A stretch of 64,000 nucleotides of DNA from assembly GCA_034336665.1 (NCBI GenBank), contig JAPFBE010000013.1:18951056-19015055 (forward strand). Direction: 5' to 3'. Below are positions 42,991 to 54,929 of the stretch, piece after piece (within the stretch, counting starts at the first letter, position 1; each line of letters opens with the position of its first letter). A program made the position numbers and the translations under genes. The notes below the pieces were generated by a model. That model was given only the letters and a program-made list of their open reading frames with translations, was not told where the DNA came from and ran no database searches. This stretch comes from Luscinia megarhynchos (Eukaryota > Chordata > Aves > Passeriformes > Turdidae).

Positions 42991-45984
42991 TGCTAACACT
43001 TCATATGAAGTTCAGAGTCACACAGTAGTGCATTACAGAATCTGAAAAATATAAAAGCTAAAATTTAAGGCACCAAAACCATTAAACAATATGGTGCAAT
43101 TAAACAATACCTGAGATGCAAGCATAAATATTTTGCTTTGGGAATGCCCACTGAACAATGAAGTAACTACAACTGATGTCCTCTTCCTAGCCCTCTCAGA
43201 AAACACTGAGGTAAAAGTCTCTCTTGCTCTTGAAAGGTTTGTATGTACTCACATCTTCCCTTCCCACAGGAGCACTTTTCAGCTAGCCTGAATTTGCTGG
43301 AAGAATTCACAGAGATGGGCATTTTGTCAGACCATGGTCTTCCATTTGTGAGACACAGCAAGTTTAATTCTTCCTTTATGGGTCCTTGAATCACACCAGT
43401 TTTTCTGCTCATTCCCCTTTCTGTTTCATATTTTCAATATTTCTTATTAGTGAGCTTATGGATTTTTTCATCCCTTTGTCTTGGCTTCCCACTGAAGCCT
43501 GACCTGCTTTGTGTCCAAGGTTTGGACTCTGATACAACTTGCAGCCATCTCACTCTTGGAAAGGGCAGAAAAGCAAAGAGTGTTTGCCCAGGAATGGGTG
43601 TTTGTGCAGAAACTGCCTGCAGCCAGCCTTGTTGCTCTGGGAATTCAGGATGGAATCAAGTCAGTGACTATTTTTTATGTCAGTCACAATAGAACTAGTG
43701 ACCTAGTGTGAGAATGGAAACCCTCTGGAGTCTTTCTGACTACTAGTGTATTCCACTTCCTGTGGAAACACAAACATCAGATGAGCCATTGCAATCAGAT
43801 TCCTCTTTATGGTTACCTGCCTTCCCAAATGCCCGATGTGTTATGGAATACTTGTTGATTTCTGTGGAGAATGATTTCATTCTATCATGCAAGCTTCAGT
43901 CCATCTAAGCAATACTGTTGCCTCAGACTGGAAGGGACTGAGCTGGAAAGGACTGTTGGACTAATCAGCCATGGCACAAAGCAAGAGGACACTTTTGAGT
44001 AAATAGAGGGCATTATGTGAAAGCTTGTTTCCAGAGTCACACCGTGGGGCTGGTGGGCCGGTTCAAAAGCACATACACACTTAGAGACACATCCCATCAG
44101 GGAGATGGGATTCGATGGAACACAGGGGAGCTGTTTGCAGCCAGAGCTGCCCGGCTGCCCTGGTGGCAGTGAGGCTTCTCTGTGCTTTCAGGGAAATGGT
44201 AACCAGCAAGTCAGAGGCAGCCACACAGGGCTTTCCTATTTTAGCTTTGCTTGGTGTTTTCTTTCCATCAGGTGTGGTGTGCAATCAGCACGTTTGTCTG
44301 ACAAATTCTGCTGAGTGGAGCCTGTTAAGCTAACCTGTCTGTAAAACAAGAGGGAGCAGCTGATGGCCTGAAATCCAGGCAAAGCTGATGCAGCCATGGC
44401 ATTCAGCTCTCCCAAGATGTGAGGACAGGCTGCTACCTGAAAGGATGTACATGACAGGTTTTATCTGAGGAGCTCACACACTGCTGGCCATGTTCTTTTC
44501 TACCCAGACACTTTGTAATGCAGTCTTCAGATTAAGGTTGTAAATGAAAAGTCATCTCTTATTTAAGTTTTGACTGACAGAAGAACTTTGTAAAAATTCA
44601 ATCTGGATTGGGAAGGATGGGAACTATGCATAAGAACAACATTTTCCATCATAAGATTTATTAGTTTATAATATATGTTACCAAGCAAGAAGCAATTTAC
44701 AAGCATCAGTAAGGGTCCAATTGCTTTCTTATACAACCCCCAAAGCTCTAAACCAAAATCCAAATAACAGAATCCCTTAATGGATATTACAAAGTTTTAA
44801 GGATGCCCTAAGCTTTTAAAGGGCTGCACATTCAAAAGTAAGGCTCTAAGGTAAATTAGTAAAGATCTTTGTTATTTACAGAAAAAAATCACAGGAAGAA
44901 TACCCATCAGACCTTGACTTTTGTTTGTGACTTCATTAGTCTTCACTCTTCTCTAACTGTATTATCCAAATCAGGCTTTCTCCATAACAGGCCTGGGAGG
45001 ATTACTTCCAAGGAGAGCAGGGATGTATCTGCAGAGAACACTGGCACTTTGAAGAAAGGAGGGTATAGGGTGATTGTGGGAGTATGTGTGTTTGTGAGCA
45101 CGTGGAGATGAGATTTACACCTGTGTTCAGAAGATTCTCAGCCAGAGGAACAAAGTTTTCCTAGGTCCTGCTTACCAAAGACAGCCAGTTTGGCCCAGAT
45201 TTTGGAAAAGAAAATATGGTTGCAATGCCTCAGCAACCCCTTGAAGAGATTATATGGAAATAGGAGAAACAGGATGTCCCTGGTTTTACTGGAGAATTTT
45301 GAGCAAGGCTTAAATGTTGATTAAGCAAAAGTAGAGACGTAGCAAGAGGCAAGATATACCTACAAGGCAGTAAAGTAGTAAATGGAGAGAGGAAAGGCCA
45401 CAAAAGAAGCAAGGTAACAAAGCTAAAGTTGAGAGAAAGAACTAGTTGTGTGACTGAGGGAAGTGGGACTGAGGACATAGGAGAGGGCTGGGAGATGCCA
45501 GTGAAACGAGTGATAGGAAAACAGTGATAGGAAAAGCAGAGAGAAGTGAGACATCAGTGAGGTGTAGAAGGGAACATGGGCTTCTCTTCTCTTACATAAA
45601 TTTGGAGCTGAAAGATTCTCAGAGAAAAAACATACCTGTTTTCAAGACCAATCTAAGAGAATGTCAGGGCCAGGAAGCAGTTGGCTGTTTATTTGTACTT
45701 TTTTCTTCCCAAACCCACCAAAAAGCCTGTTTTCAATTAAAAAAGAAACATAAGGCTTTGCATGGCTCTGTAATACATAGATAGATGGAGGTCTCTTCTT
45801 AAAGGAATACATCTACCACTGTCCTGCTGCAATGCTAAATATGTCTGCAATCCTCTTATGGTGGTTAATCTCTAACTTGGATCTTGCTACTGATCCACTC
45901 CTATGACAAAGGTCACATTTCTAATGACAAAAGTAAAGAAGGGAAGGTAATAACATGGTGACAGTGGTGCAATTAAATTTTACT
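42991..45984. other. Intergenic sequence downstream of LNP1
   Basis: No gene or repeat family recognised. Lies between the LTR-like block and the LNP1 poly(A) candidate. Confidence 0.5.
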
Positions 45985-45990
45985 TTTATT
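45985..45990 (-). terminator. LNP1: Candidate LNP1 poly(A) signal (AATAAA)
   Basis: Canonical AATAAA on the minus strand, 110 bases past the LNP1 stop codon, implying a very short 3' UTR of about 130 bases. It is the first perfect hexamer after the stop. Longer 3' UTRs cannot be excluded. Confidence 0.4.
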
Positions 45991-46100
45991 TTACCACTTA
46001 GGAGCTATTCTAGTTAATAGGCCTCTTCTAGTCAAAACAGAACAAGAATGCTCCCTCTGCTCTTCAGGGAGAGTGTTAAGATTGATTATCTTGATGCATT

Positions 46101-46301
46101 CTAGCTGCCTGTGCATACATAACCTTTCTGAATGCTTGCTTGTGATGGAAACTGTTCACTGTGTTTTGCAGGTACTTCTGAACTTTCAGCCTCTTCCCGG
46201 TCTCTCCTTGCCTCTGACTTCTCTCCCAATTTCTTATGAGACTTGGTTTTTCTCAAATGCAATTTTTCTCTTTCTCGTCTCTCTTTTGCACCTTCAGGTT
46301 G
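46101..46301 (-). CDS. LNP1: LNP1 coding exon 3 with stop codon (residues 132-197)
   Basis: The acceptor tgccttttag ends at 46302, followed by CAA CCT GAA GGT GCA AAA GAG. The exon is 66 codons plus TAG at 46103-46101. It encodes QPEGAKERREREKLHLRKTK, a Lys/Arg/Glu-rich stretch, likely helical, matching the human last exon in order and charge. The final 20 or so residues have no human counterpart, because the human exon ends after about 49 codons. A second possible acceptor nine bases further in would shift phase and was rejected. Confidence 0.9.
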   Translation of the reverse strand, partial: QPEGAKERREREKLHLRKTKSHKKLGEKSEARRDREEAESSEVPAKHSEQFPSQASIQKGYVCTGS

Positions 46302-49300
46302 CTAAAAGGCAGGGAAAAAACAGCAGGGAATTAAAAAGAGACTCCTACAAGAACAACAACAACAACAAAACCTCATTATTTTATTTCACTATGTAATAAA
46401 ATATTCCAGTAACCTGCCTTACCAAGATCAGCTTTCCCATGATGGCCTCAAATTCAAGACCCAAGCCAGTCACCCTAAAGCTCATCAAGAAGAAACACAC
46501 ATCCTTTGATTTTACTCTGCATTTGATAGGAGGGTCAGAGGTTCAGTGGACTTGAATAGGAGAGCAGACAAGAGGGAGAAAAGGGAGGAACTCTGAGATT
46601 TCAGCACAGATTCCATGTTTCTATCCTATCATGTGATCCATCTTTATGCCCCAAAGGCTTTTCAGTGCTAGGTGCAAAGACTTCACTGAAAACAAGGTCT
46701 GAAAGGTTCTCAAAGACACATTTATACGAGAAAAGCAATAAGCAGGAGAGGAGATTAATTACCTTTCCCACACTGTTCACCTGTCTGATCATGGTGGTTT
46801 GAATTGCACCCACAGAGCCCTGAATGCAAAAAACACTCCATTTGGAGGCACAGGTTTAAACCCAAATTTTCTTTCAGATCTCTGGCCTATTGCTCAGTTC
46901 TTTGAGATTCACAAGTCCTTCACATCTCCCAAACTACAATTACAACTGAGGGAATGGCAGCAACTTGGTCTGCTTGAAAAAGAGATTAAAATACAGCTCA
47001 GCACACTTCACTGCTGATTACAGAGGGGCACTGGAATCCATTATTTTAACTAGAACCTTAGCCATATTTAATACATTGTGCTCACTATACCTAATCATAC
47101 ATCAACTACATGCTCACAGATTTCCTAGCCACAGGCATTTTTGGGAAATTATAAATGATAAACCACACAACCACTGGTAAATGCTGGCACATGAGGCAAT
47201 GTAAATTTCCAAATGAAATCAATTTAATGGTTCCTGAAGAGAAAAAAGAAGATTAGGGAATGCACTTGAAATTTTGACAATGGTGTGACAGTGCTGCCAT
47301 CATCATAATTCCTCATATTCTTAGAGGACTGGTCACACAAGGACTATAATTATGGGATTGATCATGCAATTATGGTGCTTATTGAAAAGAGACTTTTTTC
47401 CCCTTCTTTTGCTGTGCAAAGAGAGTTGAAAATTACTTTTCCATACAAATTGTCAGTGTCAAGAAACTGGAGGAAAAAAGGATACTTCCTTCTGTGGTTA
47501 TTTGATGCTAATGTCAGGTGTTATTCAAGCAGTTTTTTGAACAAAGTGACAATTTGATAGTGTTTTTCTGATACTTAAAAGTGAGCATGAACCTTTCTTC
47601 CACTGCATGGTACAGCAGATACTACGTATCATAAAAATATATTAAAGTGTCATACACACAAAGTTGTTATTGGCGACTTCATCAACACATACCAGACAAA
47701 ATGCTCATGGCTCTGGACAGAATGATGGGGGAGAAGATCCCCTGCTGCCTGCATGCCCTTTCAGTGAAAATATGTTCCACTACTTACAGCACTAGCTGCT
47801 GCTGCAGCTGTGTGGTGACACTGCAGAAAGCAGATGGATGGAGTCCTGAGGGGTAAATGAGAAGCCTGTCAAACATCTGAGTGTTTGGCAGTATTACAGA
47901 TAACTCGATAGGTTAAGTCAGGTCAGCAGCAGTGAAAAAGTGAGCTGGGTCTTGAAGCAAAAGTGAAGCAAACCTGGGTTTGTATTGTCATGTTTTGTGG
48001 ACACAGCCATAGAAACCTCTGAAAACATTGCCACATGAGCCAGTGCAGTGTCTAATTTTAAGGATAAACATTCCTGAATAAGCCTAGACAGTAACCCACA
48101 TCAATAATCCTCACACTCATGATACAACTTCAACCTTGTTTGTGCTACTTGTAGTAATTTGAGACCACATGAGAAATTCTAATTGGAGTTTACTTCTGCA
48201 CTTCCCCCAGCAATTACACAAAGGATGAAGCTGACTTGGTTGGTTGGGCTTTTTTCTTCTGCAGTGATCTTAAGTTGTTACCTACCAAAGAAACTGAGCG
48301 TTTGCTTTTGAGATGCAATTGCTTTTCAAAGGACTCTGCAAATTCCTGAATGGAGTTTGAGCTTGTCTCTGGGCATGAGCTGTCTTCTGAAGGTGTTCTG
48401 CTTGCCTTCCTGTGGCAGTGGCATTTGACATCTTGGTCTTCTTGAAATTCCTTGGAGCCCCTGAGGTGGCCTGAAGATGAGCCTTTGGCAGAAGCATGAA
48501 GTCGTGTTGTATGAAGGGAAGAAAGCTTGGCCTGAAAAACAAAAGGTCTTTGTTGACTACTGAATAGTAAAGCAGAACACACAAGGCAGATTTTTTCTGT
48601 CACAGACACTCTCCCACACAGTGGTGCAAAGCAAAGGACCTTTCCCAGAATTCTATATCTTTTCTTTTTAACTGTAGGAGAATCACACTGCCAAGATCTT
48701 GCTTTCTGGAGGCAGCAGCAAGCAGCAGAATTTCCTATTATTCCTGGGTTTGAGGATATAAGTTTTGGCACATAATGAACATTTCAAATGTGAAGTGGTC
48801 AAATGTAAACCTCTTAGTGTTCACTGACACTAAAAGGAACTGAGACTCTTCATAACCTCAAAAACTCAGGCCTCACACCAAGTTGCCTTTCTAGGCAGGA
48901 CTCTCAAAAAGCATTAGCCAGCCTTTTGTGCCCACACGAGTAAGATAAGAGGTTTGACCCACAATACTCCAGGTCTTATCAGCTGTTTGAGTTCAGTGTG
49001 ACAGCAGCCATTTCTCACTCGGTTCTGCCAAGTTTTCAGCACAGCCTATATGCAAACAAGATGCTTTACTGCCCAGCTCTGAATTTTCTGCTGCTTTCTT
49101 GGGGATATTTGTCTTGAACTAATAAAGGAGCACTTTCAGAGCACTGAGGAACACACCCCTAACAAAGAAGTGGTAGGAAACAGACTTCTACAATTATATT
49201 TGCAGGACTGAAGTAGGGAATGAGCAGATAGTTGTTTAGTTTCTGTGTGATTCAATTTTCTGAGGCCTGGCATGCAGATAAAAGCTATTGATCTGCATCA

Positions 49301-52300
49301 GCTGTGTTTAATTGAATGTCTGCAAAGGAGATTACACTGATACAGAACTGCTGTGTCCTGTGGAGTCATGTACTGATGGCTCTAGAAAGGGACAGACCTG
49401 TAGAAGAGAGGTGTGAGAAGGACACCACATAGAGCCGGGGATGCCACAAACCTTGCCAGTTGTGGATGGCTTTCAGGATGAGTAGCTAAACACTGGTAAG
49501 ATGCAGATGGTGAAAGTTATGAGAGATGGGAGGTACTGAAAGTTACACCCCTGCAGGTGTCAGATTAAAGCACTGCAGGCACCCAGCTGCTGCGTACATT
49601 TTTGAATGCATGTATGTTTTAGACTTTATGAGGAATTTCTTACAGAAGGGATGACTAGGCATTGGAATGGACTGCCCAGGGAGGTGGTGGAGTCAATGTC
49701 CCTGGAGGTGTTTAAGGAATTACAGGACATGGCACTCAGTGCTATGGTCTAGTTGACAGGGTGGTGGACTGGTGAAAGGTTGGATTTGATGATCTCAGGG
49801 CTCTTTTCCAACCTGATTGATTCTGTGATTCACTGTTTTGTATAAGCCTTCAGCTACAAGTAACCCTGAGAAATTCTGCTGGCTTTAAGGGAGCTGCGAT
49901 TGTTTACGACAAAGGAAGGTTTATCCCACTGGTTCTGCAATGGTTTCTAAGAAAATCCAGCAGAAAACCATACAAAACCATACACCCAGTGCAGGGTTTG
50001 TGTTGTGTGTTTTGGTTGTTTTGTTATTTTAGCAAATGGGAAAACTAAACCAACTTGGTATAGTGTTCATATGAATCTACAAACCTTGGACTGCAAGGGA
50101 CCTGCATCATGTCCTGCACACTACTTCATTCACTCTGGCTCAGATGCTACTATAAATGTATTGGCACAACAGGGACCTATGCAGCCTTTCTCTGAGTAGA
50201 GAGGCTGTTCATTCACATGGCTGTGGCTGCATCACATTAGACAGACAAGAGTTGCTAAAAATAATAAATCTCACACCTGACAGAAGTATCTAATATTGAA
50301 GAGTGTTTACAAAATACATGGTACTGGTTCCATTTTTTTTTTCCAGGCATAAGCTTACTATGTCCAGTATTACAGACTGCCTCTGAGAGTAGTGTTAATG
50401 ATTTCTGCCATATTATTTTTACTTTAGTTTCAAACCAGTCAATACAGCTGCTAGTTCTGTAAGGTCATATTGTATTGTCACTTTAGAAAGCATCAAAGCA
50501 ATCCCATTGTGCTCGAGGGATGGGAGCATACATTCCGTGCCAGGCTCAACAAGCTAAATGTCTTCTCTGTCATTCTAATGGCATCAACATATATCCTTTC
50601 CTGGAAATAAAAATTGTCTCATGGTAAAAATCACTGGTATTTGTTCCTAGAGGGTTTGGGAAAAAACCCAAACCAAACACAGGAGGACAGCTGAAATGGG
50701 GGATTGTATTCTATCAATCTTGTTTTGCAAAGTCTGTAAATGTTTTCTTTTACTAAGACACTTCTTTTTGACTTCTCTTCACATATAGAATTACAGTTAA
50801 GTCCTTAACAAAAAGACTCCAGTTTACCTACTGATATGGCAGCCATGGTCCAGAAAAGGGACAAGCTTTCCTCTGAAATGCCCATCTGCCTCAGTGGGCT
50901 AAGGGTAAAGCTATATAGACAGGTCTATGCAGTCTTATTATTGTAACTGTGTTTTCTCTCACAGTGCCTTTTTTAATTCTTCACTATCAAAATGGGGAAT
51001 TTTTGCCAGTGCTTGGAAAGCCAGAAGCACCAAGGGATCAGAGGTTGTTTCTCATTCCCATTAGTGGTCCTTTTATGCTGTGCTGGGTAAAGGCCGCTCA
51101 TGTTCAGTGTATCTATTTACAAAACAGCTAATCTTCTGCTAATCACCCATCTCCAACACACAAAAGGTACACAAACAAAAATAGTTCGCACAACAAAAAT
51201 TGCTGTCAGTATAATTTGCCTTATCTCTTTCTCAGTTTCTATCTGTAGACAAGTTAATTGTTTACATCTTTTGGGCTTGATCTGGGAGCTTGCACAGCTG
51301 TCAGTAAGAACATTAATCTTCAGTGTCAGCACAAGTGTTCATTTTTTGCTGGAATTTACACAATGACACGAGTATTTTAGGCATATTTTGGAACATCTGA
51401 CATTCAGATGCTCTCCCATGGTTTCATTTCCTTTTGAGAATCTTACAGACAAGCATATATTTCTTAAAAATATTTTGGTCTGGCCTTCAATTGGTTTATA
51501 GTAACAATATTGTTGTAGATGTTTGGTAAAGTTTAGTTTAAATTAAATGTTAGTAACGTCAACAGCAGTCGTTAGTTCTGCTTTCACTCTCAGTTTTCTT
51601 TGCAATTTTCTCCTGTGAGCATCAATGCACATTTGAAGGTGGATACATGTATAGGGTTGTAAACTTCTTATTAGTTTTGCTTTTCCTCCAATCTTTTCCT
51701 TATAACAAAATGTCTGGGAGGTAAGATATGTTCTGAACCAAAGTGATGTAGGGTAACTAGAATGTGTCAAGGAAAGTCATAGCTGGAGGCTTCAAAAAGG
51801 GTACCACAGTTATTTTGTCTAAAGTTTGCCAGGGGAACAAGTTAAATAAAGGAGGTGGAAACAGTTGACTTAATTATCTCTAGGCAGTTTTTACATCCAG
51901 TGTTGGCCCACAGCAACATAGACAGGTCTGAGCTTTCCCAGAGAGTGGAGTCAAGTGTTGTTTTAGCCTGACATATTGGAGTTACATGTTTTAGCCCGAC
52001 TTGCAAGTCACCCAGTGAAGGATGAATATAATTTTGTGTTCCTCTCTGCAAAGTGTGAGTGACTATAGCAAAATCATTTTGCAAAGCTCATCTCAGTAGT
52101 GTTTGTGAGGTATACCAAGATATTGGGAAAACAAAAAAGAAAACTGTTGTTAGTTTGGGAGTTACTCTTCAAAGCTTTATCATATTTAGGATGGGGACTG
52201 TTCCATGATAGGATATCACAGGAGTTTATTTCTGTCTTTGAGGTGGGAGCAGTGGCTTGAATGTCTCACTACAGCATTACAAAGACCAACACACCAGTTT

Positions 52301-54929
52301 GGAGCTGAAAGTGATTTTCCAGCAGAACCACCTTTTGTGCTACCCTGAGAGCACTTTGCTGTGTAGCACCAAAAGGCTTGTGGTGCAGAAGCAGTTTGTA
52401 TGGACAGGACTGCTCTGCTGCTGATGTCCTGAATACCAGCCTTGGATATGAAAACAAGTAAGCAGGCATTGCTCTTTTGGCAGTACCATTGTACCTGCAC
52501 AAGGAGCTTTTTCCAACAGCTGTGTCTGAACTCGCTGACTTATTTTCATCTAGACAGTGGAATTATCCCAATTTTCAGTGTTGAAACAGAAGAAAGGGTA
52601 CACTCTGACTTGCTGTGGAGTATTAGCTTTCAGAAGAGATGCATTCTAATCTCAGTTATTATTCCTCCTGATAATGAGCACTGTTCTGATAAAATGAAGA
52701 CAATATTTAAATAACAGAGTTTTGAATCTTACAACAGTTATAATTTGCAATAATGAATCTTACAGTAGTTATAATTTGGAATAACAGTGCAAAAACACAC
52801 ATCCAGGTGCAATAGCTCTCAAGTTACTGCTCTCAACAAGGAGATGCACTTTCTGGAGGTATTTCCAAGGCATCAGTAGCACCCATTTGTTTAACTTCTG
52901 GATTTGGCTGGACAACACATCCTAGTGCTCTTTACTACCAACTACTCCACTTCCAAGTCAAGAGTTCATTTCAAAATGTATCCCCAATCATAAAATCCCC
53001 AGACAAATCTTCCCATCTCATTCCCCCAGTCAACATCTGGCACTGAGATATAAAGCAGTTAAAATTTACATCTTCTATATGAAACTAGTGGAGCAAGACA
53101 AATTTGTGTGAAGCATTAATTTAAAGGCCAGGTATAATTAGGTGTACATAATATCTTTAGCTTGTTAAATGGTAACATCAAAAAAATCACAGCCTTTCTG
53201 TCAGCTAACTTAATCTAAATTCCAGGTAAGGTTTAAGGAATGCAAGTATAGCAAAGTATTTGAATAACTATTAGCTAAATATTTAAATAGCTATTAGCCA
53301 AATATTTAAATAGCTTTTGAACAAACTGCTTCAAATAAAAAGTCTGTGCATGCAAATACAGACACAAACATACAAGATGTGTTCAGCACCTTGCTGAATG
53401 GAAAGAGATTTAAAGTAGATCCTTATATTCCAGTTTCTCTTGAGGCCTAAAGAAATCACATATCCATGGATCTCTGAGTAAAATGAATTAATTTCCTTCC
53501 CCTGCCTTTAATAAATGTTATGTATTCAGCATTCTGATGGAATACAGCAGCAAAGCTCTAGTTCAGAGTCTGTCTTATAATCTGTGGCTGAGGTGAAATA
53601 TAAGAGCAAATAACAAATGTGGCTAATCAGACCAGCCTGTCCATGAATTCAAAGAGGGAGGCAGGAAGTGGTTTTCGGACTTGTTTGTTTTTCATAGCCA
53701 ATTTCTTTTGGAAATGAAAAATCCCACAGCTTAGAATCTGACAGCTACAGAGAAGAACTTGCAAAGCAGAAACATAGAATGGCACCAAAAGAAAGTTTGA
53801 AAAAGATTAGCTGTTCCTCCCCAATATATAAGTATTTGCTTCATTGCAGCCATAATGATCTAAGGATATAAGAAATAATGGTTTGTAAGGAAACATAATA
53901 TCTTTGTTAAGACAACTGATGCAGCTGGAAAAAAAAAAGAAGACAGGTTTGGACCACCTAAATGTTTTTTTTAAAAGCTGAAATGAAAGCAACAATCTTT
54001 GAATAAAGAAAAGACTGCGAACAGTTGTGTTCAGTTTAACCTAATTTTAATAATCACTAAGACAACTGTGAGTTGCCTTCTGCACATGAGCCTATCCTTT
54101 ACCCACCTGTTTTGTTTTAAGAATACATAATGTACTTCTACATTAAAATCTTATGTCACAATTTAGTAAGCTTTGTTATGTGTTGTACCATTGTTTTCAG
54201 AGCCAGATGTTTTAAAGCAGGAGGGACTGCACCCTTTAGCTTAAAATAGAAGTTACACTTACCTGAAAAGGTAAGTCCCAAGGGAGTAAAGGGTAAAAGA
54301 TCCTGGAGACAATATAGTTGCATAATTAGGTCCAAATCCTTTAAAAACACATGGAGTTATACAGTTTTTTACATGAGAACAGACTCATTACAGAACAGTC
54401 ATCATGTATGCAGATGCAAAATGTTTTGATCTCTGCCAGTTGTGCTGAGCAGCCAGCACATGCAGTAATACATAAGTGGTATTACAGTAATACTGCAGTA
54501 ATAAGTAGTTAGGCAGCTATTACATGCTTCTCCTTACATTTCTAGTCCTATCATCACTTATCCTGGAGTTTGCCAGTTTTCTGTATTCCAAGATCCCAGA
54601 GGCTTGACCCTGTCAGACAGCTAAGTTCAAAAAGCAACTAGTAGCTGCCAGCAGGAACTGAACTTACTTGGCAAGGTACAAGAACATCCTCATACATCTC
54701 TGGGGCTGTACCTCTGGGGTTGGAACTTATATTTATATGTATATCACATGCACACACAGAGAAAGCTGCACACAGCTCTTACCGGTAGGGATGCTCTCCT
54801 TTCACTCCAGGCTCGTGGCTGACGTTTCCTGTGGCCTCTGCCTTCCTTCTCCTCATCGATCAAGTTGTGGCCCCAGAAGCTGCTCATCCATTTTGCAAAG
54901 AAAATATCGTCATCCTCATCATATTCCAT
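46101..54929 (-). CDS. LNP1: LNP1 (leukemia NUP98 fusion partner 1), complete coding region in three exons
   Basis: Small charged protein of unknown function, named for a NUP98-LNP1 translocation in human leukaemia. Joining 54929-54783, 48531-48286 and 46301-46101 gives 197 codons plus stop, all junctions phase 0 and GT-AG. The N-terminus is acidic (EYDEDDD) and followed by FAKWMSSFWGH, nearly identical to human LNP1. The middle exon holds EFAESFEKQLHLKSKRSVSL, matching the human FSESFERQL...KRSASL block. The last exon starts QPEGAKERRERE, aligning with human GPESRKERNERE. The human protein is about 178 residues, so the bird copy is longer, mainly at the C-terminus. The gene is divergent to TOMM70, as in human. 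Its 5' non-coding exon was not located. Confidence 0.93.
46302..48285 (-). other. LNP1: LNP1 intron between coding exons 2 and 3
   Basis: 2.0 kb, donor GTAGGT at 48285 and acceptor ccttttag at 46302. Contains the (AAC)5 run; nothing else recognised. Confidence 0.88.
46352..46367. repeat. (AAC)5 microsatellite
   Basis: Five AAC units in LNP1 intron 2, about 50 bases upstream (in LNP1 sense) of exon 3. Confidence 0.9.
48286..48531 (-). CDS. LNP1: LNP1 coding exon 2 (residues 50-131)
   Basis: The acceptor is tgtttttcag ending at 48532; the exon is 82 codons, phase 0 at both ends, with donor GTAGGT after TTG. It is Ser/His/Lys-rich, poorly conserved in its first half, and well conserved at EFAESFEKQLHLKSKRSVSL. 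The frame continues open about 70 bases past the donor (to about 48214), but the matching third exon shows that the donor is used. Confidence 0.92.
49621..49834 (+). mobile_element. CR1 LINE 3' end, plus orientation
   Basis: CR1 3' end: 'gaggaatttcttacagaagg', 'aatggactgcccagggaggt', 'tgtccctggaggtgtttaag', 'ggttggatttgatgatctca' and 'ttttccaacctgattgattctgtgattc' as the tail (split here across its last units). It lies in LNP1 intron 2-side flank, between coding exons 1 and 2, antisense to LNP1. Confidence 0.9.
52723..52784. repeat. 31-bp tandem duplication
   Basis: Two adjacent 31-base copies starting tgaatcttac, 28 of 31 positions identical, in LNP1 intron 1. A local slippage product. Confidence 0.93.
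53268..53313. repeat. 23-bp tandem duplication
   Basis: Two adjacent copies of ctattagcyaaatatttaaa plus tag, 22 of 23 identical, in LNP1 intron 1. Confidence 0.93.
54257..54276 (-). other. Inverted acceptor-donor motif in LNP1 intron 1 (recursive-splice-like)
   Basis: A 7-bp inverted repeat, acttacc and ggtaagt, around a 6-base loop. On the minus strand it reads a pyrimidine-rich tract, then ttttcag, immediately followed by gtaagt (junction between 54263 and 54262), the form of a zero-length exon or recursive splice site. On the plus strand it is also a donor-like aaaag/gtaagt. Function is not shown. Confidence 0.5.
54783..54929 (-). CDS. LNP1: LNP1 coding exon 1 (residues 1-49)
   Basis: The ATG at 54929 begins MEYDEDDDIFFAKWMSSFWG. 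The exon ends CTA CCG before a GTAAGA donor at 54782, phase 0. The frame stays open upstream of this ATG without a clear match to the human protein, and a possible acceptor (cttctccaag) lies just upstream, so I keep this ATG, where the human alignment begins. The start context is moderate (T at -3, G at +4). Confidence 0.93.

Larger units (their letters stand above)
48532..54782 (-). other. LNP1: LNP1 intron between coding exons 1 and 2
   Basis: 6.25 kb, donor GTAAGA at 54782 and acceptor tttttcag at 48532. Contains one CR1, two small tandem duplications and the recursive-splice-like motif. No other exon recognised. Confidence 0.88.
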
